From: Wohlfahrtiimonas larvae_A
GTDB taxonomy: Bacteria > Pseudomonadota > Gammaproteobacteria > Cardiobacteriales > Wohlfahrtiimonadaceae
DNA length: 44,871 nt
Direction of reading: 5' to 3'
NCBI GenBank assembly: GCA_040394195.1
Contig: JBEBSR010000018.1
Span: 1-44,871, forward strand
Below the pieces are notes generated by a model. It did no database searches, was not told the origin of the DNA, and saw only the letters and a list, made by a program, of their open reading frames with translations. Below are positions 33,721 to 43,003 of the stretch, in pieces. Every line of letters begins with the position of its first letter. Position 1 is the stretch's first letter. The position numbers and the translations under genes are program-made.

Positions 33721-36336
33721 ATGTTCGGTTTCTTCAAGCCAAAATGGCAACATCGTAATTCCAATATAAGAATAGAGGCAATCAATCACCTAGAACTCGA
33801 TAAAGAGACAATTTTAAAGATTGCTCAAACTGATAAAGATGTCGATGTACGTATTGCTGCATTACAAAAGATTCTTGAACTGAATATTCTCTACGCTATT
33901 TTATTGCAAGAACCTTGTGAAAAAGGAAAGGTTGCTGTTTTAAAACAGATCTCAACAGTTTTTTTAAAAGAAAATTCTCTTGAAAATTCTGTAAAAAATT
34001 TTATGAAAACAACCGTACGCCGTGATTTTCCTTTGGCTGATTTGTTAATGGCTTGCGATAATAGATCACTGAAACAGTTATTGTTTCCAATGATTAATTT
34101 GCAAAAAGATCTACCTAAATTGGTGGGTGCAAATTATGTATTTTCTGTGGAAGAACTTGTTCTGATCAATGATTTAGAAGTTTTAAGTCATTTAGTAAAG
34201 AAAGCAAATATTACAGACAAAAAAGTTTTAGCACATTTAAAAGATGCGATTCAACAACAAGAAGATACTGAGCGCAAGGTTGCATTGAAAGCTGAGTTAT
34301 TAAAGCAATATGCAGAATTGGCTGAAGCAGAGCCATTAACGCCATTGAATATCTTCAGTGCTTTGGAAAAAGAGTGGAATGAAAATCAGCTGGGTGATGA
34401 GCCATTATCATTTAAAGAGGCTTATCTAGCTCGTTACAATGCTCAAAATGAATTACGCCAAGAAAAATTAGCTACTTTAACAGCGTTGGAACAACAAATT
34501 CAAAATAAAGATTTATTTAATCCTCAGCAAGCATTGGCGCAATTAAAAGATCTATCTAGTGATTCTCTTTTTTCTTTGAAAGAAAAAGGCAATATTCAGT
34601 TATTGATTCAAAAGATTGAAGTAAATATCTCAGATGCCAAAAAGAAAGTTCAGAATACTCAAGCATTGCCAAAAGAAGCAGTGCAAACCACTCAAGTTGC
34701 TATTCAGAAAAAAACTGAATCAGTCAAAGTTAATTTTGATCGTGAGCAGTTTAAGAAAAACCTAGATAGTTTAGATCAATTAATCAATTCAGGTAGTTTA
34801 CAAGAAGCTGAGCAATTGAGTCAAAACTTAACGAATGATTTAAAAGTGTTAAAGAACTCAAAAGATGCAGCTCAATTGATGCGTTTATTAGGGCAAGTTA
34901 CACAGCCACTCAATGATCAATTAGATACAGCGCGCTGGGGTATTTATCAAAGCTTAGAATCCTTATGTAATCAAGCTGAAGAGCTAGCTAACAACGGTTC
35001 TATTGATTTAATCAACGTGACTTTAAAGCAATTGCGCGAAGATTGGAATCAATCGAAAAAAGGCATTGCAAGAGTTCCCCAAAAATTATATCAGCGCTTT
35101 GAATCAGCATGTAAAGCAGCACATCAACGCTTGGCGAATGAGCGTAATCATGATAATCAAGCCCGTGCAGTTTATTTGAAAGAAGCAGAAGAGTTACTAA
35201 ATGCTTTGTCTCAATTAATTGAGCAAATTGATTGGAAAAATCCTAACTGGATTAATTTGATTGAAATGCGCCAAAAGTTCTTGCAAGAATGGAATCGTTA
35301 TTTGAATCAATATTCAACAGATGGCATTTTAAGTTATGGTGCGCCATTATTTTTAGCTAAAGACAAACAAAAATTAGAGCGCACCATGCGTCAAATTTTA
35401 AAGCCATTAGATACAGCAATGCACAATGAGCGTAAAAAAGAGAAAAAACGCCGCGAAGATGAAATTGCGCTATTACAAGCATTGTTGGATGAGGAAAAAA
35501 TTAGAGAGGCTGTTGAGAAAGCTAAGCAGTTTAATAAATCCTTTAATCCTACAGTTCGTTCAAAACGCCATGATGAAAATTTATTGTGGAAAGAATTGCG
35601 TATTGTGAATGATCAAATTTTCGCATTGCGTGAAGAATATGTTTCAGCAGAAGAAAGTGAAAAATCAATAAATGCAGAACAAAAATATTTTGTATTGAAT
35701 GAGTTGAAACAGTTATGTTCATCTATCAATGCAGATAGCAATATTCATGTGCTTGAAGAAGCATTGAATGATATCGATAATCGCTGGATGGATATTGGTG
35801 TTGTTGCGAAGCGTGATTTTGTGAAATTAGAAAGTGAGTTTAAAACACTCATGAATAAAGCACGTAAACAATTGCAGCAAATGGATCAACAGAAAGAAAT
35901 TGATCAGCGTGCAGCTTTATTTGAGGTTTCTGCACAAATTGGTGCTTTAGAGGCTAAAGTGGCAAATGATGAAATAATAGTGATTGATGAGCAATTACAT
36001 GAATCAGCAGATGCATCTTTAAGAAAACGTTTGAAATGTTTGGAGCAAATCATTGCAGGGCAGGCAAGTGCTAAAGCATTCTTGATGGAAAAATTTGAGC
36101 ATGCTGAGCAGTTAGCTTTTGATCTTGTATTGCAGAGAGAAATTCTGTTAGATAGAGCTTCGCCAACTGATGATCGTGATGCGCGTTTAGCAATGCAAGT
36201 ACAGGTTTTGGAAGTTGCGATGAATAATCAGCGCAATGAAAAAGATAAAAAACATCAATTAAAACTCTTGGATGAAAAATGGCTAGAGAATGTTGTGGGG
36301 ATTATTCCTGATTCTCTTTCTCAGCGTTTCAGATAA
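33721..36336 (+). CDS. DUF349-containing large coiled-coil protein
   Basis: The protein has 871 residues. The N-terminus FFKPKWQHRNSNIRIEAINHLE is characteristic of the gammaproteobacterial DUF349 family and resembles a HEAT repeat (residues about 5-60). The rest is charged, helical and coiled-coil rich, with repeated DUF349-like units around W residues (LEKEWNENQ, REDWNQSKKG, LQEWNRYLNQY, NRWMDIGVV). There is no signal peptide or membrane helix, so it should be cytoplasmic. The function of the family is unknown. It begins 1 bp after the GT39-like gene and is followed 83 bp later by the PpiD-like gene. Confidence 0.85.
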   Translation: MFGFFKPKWQHRNSNIRIEAINHLELDKETILKIAQTDKDVDVRIAALQKILELNILYAILLQEPCEKGKVAVLKQISTVFLKENSLENSVKNFMKTTVRRDFPLADLLMACDNRSLKQLLFPMINLQKDLPKLVGANYVFSVEELVLINDLEVLSHLVKKANITDKKVLAHLKDAIQQQEDTERKVALKAELLKQYAELAEAEPLTPLNIFSALEKEWNENQLGDEPLSFKEAYLARYNAQNELRQEKLATLTALEQQIQNKDLFNPQQALAQLKDLSSDSLFSLKEKGNIQLLIQKIEVNISDAKKKVQNTQALPKEAVQTTQVAIQKKTESVKVNFDREQFKKNLDSLDQLINSGSLQEAEQLSQNLTNDLKVLKNSKDAAQLMRLLGQVTQPLNDQLDTARWGIYQSLESLCNQAEELANNGSIDLINVTLKQLREDWNQSKKGIARVPQKLYQRFESACKAAHQRLANERNHDNQARAVYLKEAEELLNALSQLIEQIDWKNPNWINLIEMRQKFLQEWNRYLNQYSTDGILSYGAPLFLAKDKQKLERTMRQILKPLDTAMHNERKKEKKRREDEIALLQALLDEEKIREAVEKAKQFNKSFNPTVRSKRHDENLLWKELRIVNDQIFALREEYVSAEESEKSINAEQKYFVLNELKQLCSSINADSNIHVLEEALNDIDNRWMDIGVVAKRDFVKLESEFKTLMNKARKQLQQMDQQKEIDQRAALFEVSAQIGALEAKVANDEIIVIDEQLHESADASLRKRLKCLEQIIAGQASAKAFLMEKFEHAEQLAFDLVLQREILLDRASPTDDRDARLAMQVQVLEVAMNNQRNEKDKKHQLKLLDEKWLENVVGIIPDSLSQRFR

Positions 36337-36419
36337 ATTGAGTTTTATTCAGCCTTGAGGTTTGGTAGAATTGCCAAGTTCGAATGATCAATTGATTATA
36401 TTTTAGGAAAACAACAATT

Positions 36420-38327
36420 ATGATGCAGTATATTCGCGAACGAGCGACGAGTAAATTTGCTAAGTTTCTATTCTTAGGGATTATCATCTCTTTCTTTGGT
36501 TTCGGTGGTTCAGGTTTTTTTAGCAGTATTAATGATTCTACTGTAGCGAAAGTGAATGGTGAGAAAATTCCAACGGGTGTTTTGTCGAATGCTTATACTA
36601 ATTATTTGCAAAATAATGGCGGTGTTTTACCTGAAGGTGTGGATGCAAAAACTGTTAAAGCTCAAGTTTTGAATAGCTTGATTCAAGAAATGGTGATTGC
36701 ACAAGCCGCTGAAAAAATGGGTATCGTTGCATCGGATGAAGAAATCCGCACAGCAATTAAATCATTAACATTCTTACACAATGCTGAAGGTCAATTTGAT
36801 CCTAATCTTTATCAGGTTTACTTGCAACAGCAAGGCTTAACATCAGCACAATGGGAAGAGAATCTTCGTCAGCAGTTAACTTTGCAATTGTTGGTTTCTG
36901 CCATTGGTAACTCTGTAATCATTACAGAAGCAAACTTAGAAGATTTTGCTAAAGTGGATCGTGAAAAACGTGATCTAGCGATTATCACATTGCCATTGGA
37001 CCAGTTTGCTAAAGATGTAGTTGTGACGGATGAAATGATCACAACATATTATGAGCAAAATCAATCAAAATATTCAACTGAACCACGTGTTAAATTGGCT
37101 TATGTAACTTTGCCTGAAGTGAATACAGATAATGTGACGGTTTCAGAAGATGAAATTACCGAACGTGTTCTTGCATTGAAAGCAAAACAACAAGATAACG
37201 AAACACGTTCTGCGGATCAATTGATCATTCAATTCAGTACAGATGCTGAAAAAGAAGCAGCCGTTGCAACATTAAATAAGTTATATGATGAGTTAACGAA
37301 TGGTTCATTAACTTTTGAAGATGCAAAAGCGCAAATTACAGCTTTATCTGATGGTTTATTCTATGAAACTGGCGTTGTGAAAAAATCTGCCAATATGCAA
37401 TCTGTAGATGAAGCATTGTTTGCAATGGCGAAAGATGAACAATATGCAAAACCAGTGATGAGTGAAAATGCTGTGCATTTGATTCATTTATTAACAGTGA
37501 ATGATGGCAGTGATATAGCAGATGACTCTATGATCGCTGATGCAAAAGCTGCATTATTAAAAGAGAAGAAAGAAGCATTAACTTCTGAAAATGTCCAAAA
37601 ATTCCAAGAAGTGGCTGAGAAAAACTCAGATACTTTAGATTTAGTGGCGCAAGAATTCAATGTTGAGCCAACAAAAACAGATTGGTTGAATATGACTTCT
37701 AAAGCTGGTGAATTATCAGATGCTAATACTTTCCAAGTTGTATCACAAGAAATGGTATTAACTGGTGGTAAAAACTCAGAAGCTTACCATACAGATAATC
37801 AAGAAATTCGCATCGTTCGTGTGGAAGCTTATGAAGATACTCGTCCTTTAACTTTAGAAGAAGCAAAAGAAGATATTCAAGAAACATTGACTGCGATCGA
37901 AACTTTGAAAAAAGGTGATGCAATGATTGTTGCAATGAATGAACAATTGAAAGAAGGCCAATCGTTAGAAGAAGTGACAACAGCACAGAATCTTGATGTT
38001 ACTAATTTTGATGGTGTAGAAATTCGTACAATCGTGACAACAGCACAAGACGATCCTCAGTTGATTGAGCCGTTAATCAAAGGTTTTGAAGCACAAAAAA
38101 CAACGCCAGCAACATTGAATGCATTTGCAACGAATGGCACATTGTTTGCTGTAATGGTGAAAGACGTTAAACCTGGTAGTTTGTCTGAATACAGCGCAGA
38201 TGAACAAGCTCAATTAAAAGAACGTTTAAAATCTGATATGGCGCAAGCTGAAACGATTTTATTCATTCAGGGGTTATATGAGCAAGGCAAAATTGAAACT
38301 TATCAAGTACCATTTTTAGCGGAATAA
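36420..38327 (+). CDS. ppiD: PpiD-like periplasmic chaperone (SurA_N/parvulin family)
   Basis: PpiD is anchored by one N-terminal helix and helps proteins leaving the Sec translocon to fold. The protein has 635 residues (E. coli 623). RERATSKFAKFLFLGIIISFFGFGGSGFF (about 6-34) is the anchor, and VNGEKIPTGVLSNAY begins the SurA-N-like chaperone domain. The central parvulin region (about 230-350) is degenerate: the usual RASHIL His is Gln in RSADQLIIQF, and the GGDLGWF loop is not found, although VHLIHLL keeps the second His. E. coli PpiD is also catalytically weak or inactive. It is 1 bp before the Sel1 gene. Confidence 0.87.
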   Translation: MMQYIRERATSKFAKFLFLGIIISFFGFGGSGFFSSINDSTVAKVNGEKIPTGVLSNAYTNYLQNNGGVLPEGVDAKTVKAQVLNSLIQEMVIAQAAEKMGIVASDEEIRTAIKSLTFLHNAEGQFDPNLYQVYLQQQGLTSAQWEENLRQQLTLQLLVSAIGNSVIITEANLEDFAKVDREKRDLAIITLPLDQFAKDVVVTDEMITTYYEQNQSKYSTEPRVKLAYVTLPEVNTDNVTVSEDEITERVLALKAKQQDNETRSADQLIIQFSTDAEKEAAVATLNKLYDELTNGSLTFEDAKAQITALSDGLFYETGVVKKSANMQSVDEALFAMAKDEQYAKPVMSENAVHLIHLLTVNDGSDIADDSMIADAKAALLKEKKEALTSENVQKFQEVAEKNSDTLDLVAQEFNVEPTKTDWLNMTSKAGELSDANTFQVVSQEMVLTGGKNSEAYHTDNQEIRIVRVEAYEDTRPLTLEEAKEDIQETLTAIETLKKGDAMIVAMNEQLKEGQSLEEVTTAQNLDVTNFDGVEIRTIVTTAQDDPQLIEPLIKGFEAQKTTPATLNAFATNGTLFAVMVKDVKPGSLSEYSADEQAQLKERLKSDMAQAETILFIQGLYEQGKIETYQVPFLAE

Positions 38328-38328
38328 A

Positions 38329-39558
38329 ATGAGAAATAGCATAGTTTTCGTTGTAGCATTTATAGGGTTGGTTGCCTTCTTTATTTATGCTACAAATCTT
38401 GCAGATCATGGTAAAGCTGAGAGTATGCGCAGCATTGGCTCAGCGCCTATGACTGAAATAGCTGTTATTAATAAAAAAAATTCAACAAATACATCATTAC
38501 AGAATCAACAACTGGATGATGTATTGCCTAATTCCGCTCAATTAAAAGATTATGAAATTTTAGAAGAAGCCGAGCTTTTATTGGCAAGCCAAGATCCTCA
38601 AAATGTGAAAAATAGTTTATTAGTATTGAATATTATGTCTGAGCGTAATAATGCACGTGCTAATTATATTTTGGCGCAGTTATATGAAAGAGGCATTAAA
38701 GTTTCACAGGATTCTGAAAAAGCATTAGCATTTTATAAAAAATCAGCTTTGAATGGCTTTGAAGATGCCAACATCTATTTGTTTAATCATTATTTAGATA
38801 ATGATGATATGAATACAGAACATTTAAAAGATGCTTTGGCATGGTTTACAGAAGCTGCTCAACAAGATAATAATCCAATAGCGGAATATGCATTAGCTCA
38901 TATGTATACAAAAGGTTTGGGTGTAGCTATAGATGCTAGTCAAGCAGCTAAATATTACCAACAAGCTGCTGATGAGAATTTTGCGTTAGCTTATGAGCCT
39001 TTAGGTGACTATTACTTACAATCGAGTGATGATCCAAAGAAAATTAGTAGTGCATTGCTATTATTTCAACGTGCAGCAAATGAAGACATTCCTTCTGCTC
39101 AGTATAAATTAGGTTATATGTATGAATCTGCTTTAGGTGTTAAGCAAGATTATGAAACAGCTAAATTTTGGTACCAACGCGCAGCTAATAACCAATTCAT
39201 GAAGGCTAACATTGCTTTGGGATTATTGTATGAAAATGGTTTAGGTGCCGATAAAGATAATCTTCAAGCTTATAACTATTATCGCATTGCTGCTGAAGCA
39301 AGTGATACAGTTGCACAAAATGCTGTAGCGCGTGCATTCGAAAGAGGAATGGGCGTTGATCAAGATTTAGAGCGTGCTATCTTCTGGTATGGTGAAGCTG
39401 CTAAACAAAAAGATCCTAATGCTGAATATAATTTGGGCCGTATTTTTGAAGAATATGAATCTGTGCGTGATTTAGATGAAGCAAAAGCTTGGTATGAAAG
39501 AGCTGCAAAGTCTAATGTTTCTGAAGCAAAAAATGCTTTAAATCGTTTAGCAAAATAA
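38329..39558 (+). CDS. Sel1-repeat (TPR-like) protein with N-terminal membrane anchor
   Basis: The protein has 409 residues. One hydrophobic helix (about 4-22) is a signal anchor or signal peptide. From about residue 109 there are eight to nine Sel1-like repeats with the ANYILAQLYERG, AEYALAHMYTKGLGV, AQYKLGYMYESALGV and AEYNLGRIFEEY pattern, 30-38 residues each. Sel1 repeats are scaffolds for protein-protein contacts; in Gram-negative bacteria such proteins are often periplasmic and linked to the envelope. The gene starts 1 bp after the ppiD stop, so it is likely co-translated with that chaperone. Specific partners are unknown. Confidence 0.88.
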   Translation: MRNSIVFVVAFIGLVAFFIYATNLADHGKAESMRSIGSAPMTEIAVINKKNSTNTSLQNQQLDDVLPNSAQLKDYEILEEAELLLASQDPQNVKNSLLVLNIMSERNNARANYILAQLYERGIKVSQDSEKALAFYKKSALNGFEDANIYLFNHYLDNDDMNTEHLKDALAWFTEAAQQDNNPIAEYALAHMYTKGLGVAIDASQAAKYYQQAADENFALAYEPLGDYYLQSSDDPKKISSALLLFQRAANEDIPSAQYKLGYMYESALGVKQDYETAKFWYQRAANNQFMKANIALGLLYENGLGADKDNLQAYNYYRIAAEASDTVAQNAVARAFERGMGVDQDLERAIFWYGEAAKQKDPNAEYNLGRIFEEYESVRDLDEAKAWYERAAKSNVSEAKNALNRLAK

Positions 39559-39576
39559 ATAGTAAGATATTAAATA

Positions 39577-40578
39577 ATGATCCAGCATAATTTTAATTTA
39601 GTGAATTTAAATACTTTGGGTGTTGCAGCCCATGCTCATAACTATTATTGCCTTGAAAATACTGATCAATTAGCAGAATTGAATCAGTTGGCTCAACCTG
39701 TATTTTATTTAGGCGGTGGGAGTAATGTTTTATTCACGAAAGATTATCGGGGCACAGTGCTACACAATTGTTTGAAAGGCATCGAAGTTCTTGAAGAGGA
39801 TCATGATTCAATTTTAATTTGTGCACATGCAGGTGAAAATTGGCATTCATTTGTGACAACTGCTATGAATTTAGGTTGGTTTGGCTTGGAATGTTTAGCT
39901 TATATTCCAGGCACAGTTGGTGCAACGCCAGTTCAAAATATTGGTGCTTATGGTGTAGAAGCTAAAGATTATATTGAAAAGGTTCGTGTTTATAATTTTC
40001 AAACTCAAGATTTTGAATATTATGATAATCAAGATTGTCGCTTTGCTTATCGTGACAGTGCTTTTAAAGCAGAATTGAAAGATCGATTAGTCATTAGCGT
40101 GAATTTCCGTTTATCTAAAACACCTGTGAAATACGAGCGATTTTATCCTGCTTTACAGGACCACTTATTGAGCCAAAAGATTACAGAACCAACCTCAAAA
40201 GATATTTATCAGGCCGTGATTGCTGTAAGGCAGTCTAAATTGCCTGAAGTTGGGGAGATTGGTAGTGCAGGCAGCTTTTTCAAAAATCCAATTGTAACAC
40301 AAGAACATTTTGCGACATTGATTCAGAAATTTCCAAAATTATCATCATATCCTTATGATGATCAATATGTGAAATTACCTGCTGGGCAATTAATTGATAT
40401 GCTCGGGTTTAAAGGTGACTATCATGACAATATCGGCATGTATGAGAAACAGGCGCTGATTTTAGTGAATTTAGGTGGTGCATCGGGCAAAGCTCTACAT
40501 CAGCATAGCTTGAAAGTAATGCAAGCTGTGGAAGATCAATTTAAAATTTGTTTAGAACCAGAAGTAATTATTTTATAA
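39577..40578 (+). CDS. murB: UDP-N-acetylenolpyruvoylglucosamine reductase MurB
   Basis: MurB reduces UDP-GlcNAc-enolpyruvate to UDP-MurNAc with NADPH and FAD, the second committed step of peptidoglycan synthesis. The protein has 333 residues, the type I (E. coli-like) size. FAD-binding segments LGGGSNVLFT and LAYIPGTVGATPVQNIGAYG are present, as is the GSAGSFFKNP segment with the proton-donating Ser. The C-terminal ILVNLGGASGKALHQHS is conserved. It follows the Sel1 gene by 18 bp and precedes mlaC by 35 bp, so the whole block may be one operon. Confidence 0.96.
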   Translation: MIQHNFNLVNLNTLGVAAHAHNYYCLENTDQLAELNQLAQPVFYLGGGSNVLFTKDYRGTVLHNCLKGIEVLEEDHDSILICAHAGENWHSFVTTAMNLGWFGLECLAYIPGTVGATPVQNIGAYGVEAKDYIEKVRVYNFQTQDFEYYDNQDCRFAYRDSAFKAELKDRLVISVNFRLSKTPVKYERFYPALQDHLLSQKITEPTSKDIYQAVIAVRQSKLPEVGEIGSAGSFFKNPIVTQEHFATLIQKFPKLSSYPYDDQYVKLPAGQLIDMLGFKGDYHDNIGMYEKQALILVNLGGASGKALHQHSLKVMQAVEDQFKICLEPEVIIL

Positions 40579-40613
40579 TTATTTTTGAATATTTATTAAT
40601 AGGAAGAAGACGC

Positions 40614-41219
40614 ATGAAAGTTATGAATATATTAAAATCGATAGCCTTGGTGGGCGTATTTTCATTGTTTTCAGTGAGCCACGCTGCTGATACGCCTGAG
40701 CAAACAATTGAGAAGGCATCTACTCAGTTGATCAATGCATTGAAAAAAGAAGAATCAACTTTAAAGAAAGATCCTAAAAAACTTTATAGTTTTATTGAAA
40801 AAACGGCTGTGCCATATTTTGATTTCAACACAATGTCACAATGGGTAATGGGTCGTTCTTGGAGAGATGCAACGCCAGAGCAAAGAACAAAGTTCATGGG
40901 CGAATTTAAAAAATTATTGATCAATGCTTATGGTAGTGCATTATTGGAATATACAGATGATAAAGTGAATGTGTTTCCATTGCCACCAAATGCTAAAAAT
41001 AAAAATGAAGTGACTGTGAAATCAGAAATTACTTCATCTAGCCACAAACCAGTTGCTGTGAATTATTCAATGATTAAATCAGGTGGTAAATGGTTGGTTT
41101 ATGATGTATCCATTGAAGGTGTGAGCATTGTTACAAGTTATCGTGGTGAAATCCGTGAATTAGTGAATGCAAAAGGTATTGATGGTATGATCAGTGCTTT
41201 GGCTCAGAAAAATCAATAA
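40614..41219 (+). CDS. mlaC: Phospholipid-binding periplasmic protein MlaC
   Basis: MlaC carries phospholipids across the periplasm between the outer-membrane MlaA complex and the inner-membrane MlaFEDB transporter. The protein has 201 residues from the chosen start. The signal peptide (SIALVGVFSLFSVSHAADT, cleavage after Ala near 24) and the family motifs ALKKEESTLKKDPKKLYSFIE, FDFNTMSQWVMGRSWRDATPEQRTKF, YGSALLEYTDDKV and VYDVSIEGVSIVTSYR are clear. The open frame extends back to 40548, but AGGAAGAAG lies just before ATG 40614 and the signal peptide begins there. mlaFED is not adjacent. Confidence 0.94.
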   Translation: MKVMNILKSIALVGVFSLFSVSHAADTPEQTIEKASTQLINALKKEESTLKKDPKKLYSFIEKTAVPYFDFNTMSQWVMGRSWRDATPEQRTKFMGEFKKLLINAYGSALLEYTDDKVNVFPLPPNAKNKNEVTVKSEITSSSHKPVAVNYSMIKSGGKWLVYDVSIEGVSIVTSYRGEIRELVNAKGIDGMISALAQKNQ

Positions 41220-41228
41220 GGTAATATT

Positions 41229-41507
41229 ATGGATGACTGTTGTGTTGCTTTAAATAATTCGGGAATGTATCAATTGCAGGGTGAATTTAATAAATTCACA
41301 ATTCCTACAAATGATAACTTTATTCGTTCATTGTTTAAGGCAAATGCACCATCGGTATTGCAATTAGATGCGATTTCTAGTTTTGATAGCGCATTAGTTG
41401 CATTACTCATTAGCTATAAAAGAGATTATCCTAATTTAGCGTTATCTCATCCATCTGAACAGTTACAAAAACTATTATCTTTATATAACGTTGAAGATTG
41501 GTTTTAG
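41229..41507 (+). CDS. mlaB: STAS-domain protein MlaB
   Basis: MlaB is a small STAS protein that binds the ATPase MlaF and supports assembly of the Mla transporter. The protein has 92 residues, the usual size. The STAS core is visible, with the helix start SSFDSALVALLISYK (the FDSA segment corresponds to the conserved D(S/T) in MlaB) and a hydrophobic strand before it. No signal peptide is present. It follows mlaC by 9 bp and is closed by a terminator at 41535. The order mlaC-mlaB matches the 3' end of the mlaFEDCB operon. Confidence 0.85.
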   Translation: MDDCCVALNNSGMYQLQGEFNKFTIPTNDNFIRSLFKANAPSVLQLDAISSFDSALVALLISYKRDYPNLALSHPSEQLQKLLSLYNVEDWF

Positions 41508-41534
41508 ATAGAATTGTATGTATTGAGCATAAAT

Positions 41535-41562
41535 AAAAGGGAATCACTAGATTCCCTTTTTT
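41535..41562. terminator. Terminator after mlaB
   Basis: AAAAGGGAATC and GATTCCCTTTT form a stem around ACTA, and six T follow on the + strand. It ends the murB-mlaCB transcript; A-rich DNA on the other side could also stop the convergent gltL transcript. Confidence 0.9.
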
Positions 41563-41589
41563 GTTCTAATACTTTGAATATTATTTATA

Positions 41590-42321
41590 TTAATCAAACT
41601 GGAAGATATTCTTTAAGAAGTTTTTCGCACGATCACTTGGCTCACCATTGAAAAATTCATCTTTAGTGACGTTATCAATGATTTCACCTTGATCCATAAA
41701 GATAATACGATCAGCAACTCTGCGTGCAAAGCCCATTTCATGAGTTACGCACATCATTGTCATACCTTCTTGTGCCAATTCCACCATGACATCTAAAACT
41801 TCATGGATCATTTCAGGATCTAGTGCTGATGTTGGCTCATCAAATAACATCACAACTGGATTCATTGCTAAAGCGCGTGCGATTGCAACGCGCTGTTGCT
41901 GACCGCCAGACATTTGGCTAGGATGTTTATGTGCATGTGCCAATAAACCAACGCGATCGAGTAGATCCATCGCAATTTTATGTGCTTCATCAGGGTGGCG
42001 CTTTAACACTTTGGTTTGAGCGATGATCAAGTTCTTCTCAATGCTCATGTGCGGAAATAGTTCGAAGTGTTGGAAAACCATGCCGACTTGTGAGCGTAGG
42101 TGCGATAGATTGGTATTTTTATCTGTAACATCTGTGCCATTGACAATAATTTTGCCTTCTTGAATCGGCTCAAGAGCATTGACGCATTTGATTAAGGTTG
42201 ATTTACCAGAGCCTGAAGGGCCACAAACAACTACAACTTCTTTTTCTGCAATGTCAGCTGTACAGTCGTTCAATACTTTAAAGTTGCCGTAGTATTTACC
42301 TACATTTTGAAAATGAATCAT
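41590..42321 (-). CDS. gltL: Glutamate/aspartate ABC transporter ATP-binding protein GltL
   Basis: GltL is the ATPase of the polar amino-acid importer. The protein has 243 residues from the chosen start. Walker A GPSGSGKST, Q-loop VFQHFELFPHMS, signature MSGGQQQRVAIARAL, Walker B VVMLFDEP and switch CVTHEMGFA are all typical of the GlnQ/GltL group. The open frame extends back to 42372, but AAGGA is spaced for ATG 42321, which overlaps the gltK stop by 4 bases. It is the last gene of gltIJKL. Confidence 0.94.
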   Translation of the reverse strand: MIHFQNVGKYYGNFKVLNDCTADIAEKEVVVVCGPSGSGKSTLIKCVNALEPIQEGKIIVNGTDVTDKNTNLSHLRSQVGMVFQHFELFPHMSIEKNLIIAQTKVLKRHPDEAHKIAMDLLDRVGLLAHAHKHPSQMSGGQQQRVAIARALAMNPVVMLFDEPTSALDPEMIHEVLDVMVELAQEGMTMMCVTHEMGFARRVADRIIFMDQGEIIDNVTKDEFFNGEPSDRAKNFLKNIFQFD

Positions 42322-43001
42322 ATTTTGTTCCTTGATTGAATATAACGCACGCCAGAAGATACAGTGAAGCAAATGACAAAATAAACAAGACCAGCAAATA
42401 GAATGAATTCAGTTTTGTAGTCATTGTTATAGCCGATGATATCTGTCGCACGGAAGAAATCTGTCAAACTGATGATATAAACTAATGATGTATCTTGGAA
42501 TAAGATAATGCCTTGAGTAAGTAACAATGGCACCATATTGCGGAAAGCTTGTGGCAAAATGACATAGCGAAGCGATTGGAATCTTGTCATACCCAATGCA
42601 AGTGCTGCTGAACTTTGGCCACTTCTGACACTCGAAATACCCGCGCGAATAATTTCAGAATAGTAAGCCGCTTCAAATAACGAGAACGCAACCATTGCCA
42701 ATACTAAACGAAAGCTTGTATTAGAACCATCTAAACCAAATATTTTCTGCATTCCTGGCCCAATGATGAGGTAAAACCACATGAGCACCATGATTAAGGG
42801 AATAGAACGGAATGTATTGACATACAACGCTGCAAACCATGCAAAAGGCTTTGGCATGAATAAACGCATCACTGCTAAAATTGTACCCCAAACAATGCCA
42901 ACAACAACTGCAACGCCAGTGACTTGTAACGTTACCCATAAGCCTTTGAGTAACGTTGGATAAGTATCAGCTAAGACCGAGAAAAATGTATAGTCACCCA
43001 T
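42318..43001 (-). CDS. gltK: Glutamate/aspartate ABC transporter permease GltK
   Basis: GltK is one of two permeases that form the channel. The protein has 227 residues with about five helices. LLKGLWVTLQVTGVAVVVGIVWG, the central NTFRSIPLIMVLMWFYL and the EAA loop SAALALGMTRFQSLRYVILPQAFRNMVPLLL are typical. It starts 2 bp after gltJ and overlaps gltL by 4 bases. It resembles E. coli GltK more than GlnP, by the order and the GltI partner. Confidence 0.93.
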   Translation of the reverse strand: MGDYTFFSVLADTYPTLLKGLWVTLQVTGVAVVVGIVWGTILAVMRLFMPKPFAWFAALYVNTFRSIPLIMVLMWFYLIIGPGMQKIFGLDGSNTSFRLVLAMVAFSLFEAAYYSEIIRAGISSVRSGQSSAALALGMTRFQSLRYVILPQAFRNMVPLLLTQGIILFQDTSLVYIISLTDFFRATDIIGYNNDYKTEFILFAGLVYFVICFTVSSGVRYIQSRNKI

Positions 43002-43003
43002 GA

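Noticed and set aside
36370..36395. GTTCGAAT, resembling a tRNA T-loop
   Set aside because: No acceptor stem, anticodon arm or D-arm can be built around it.
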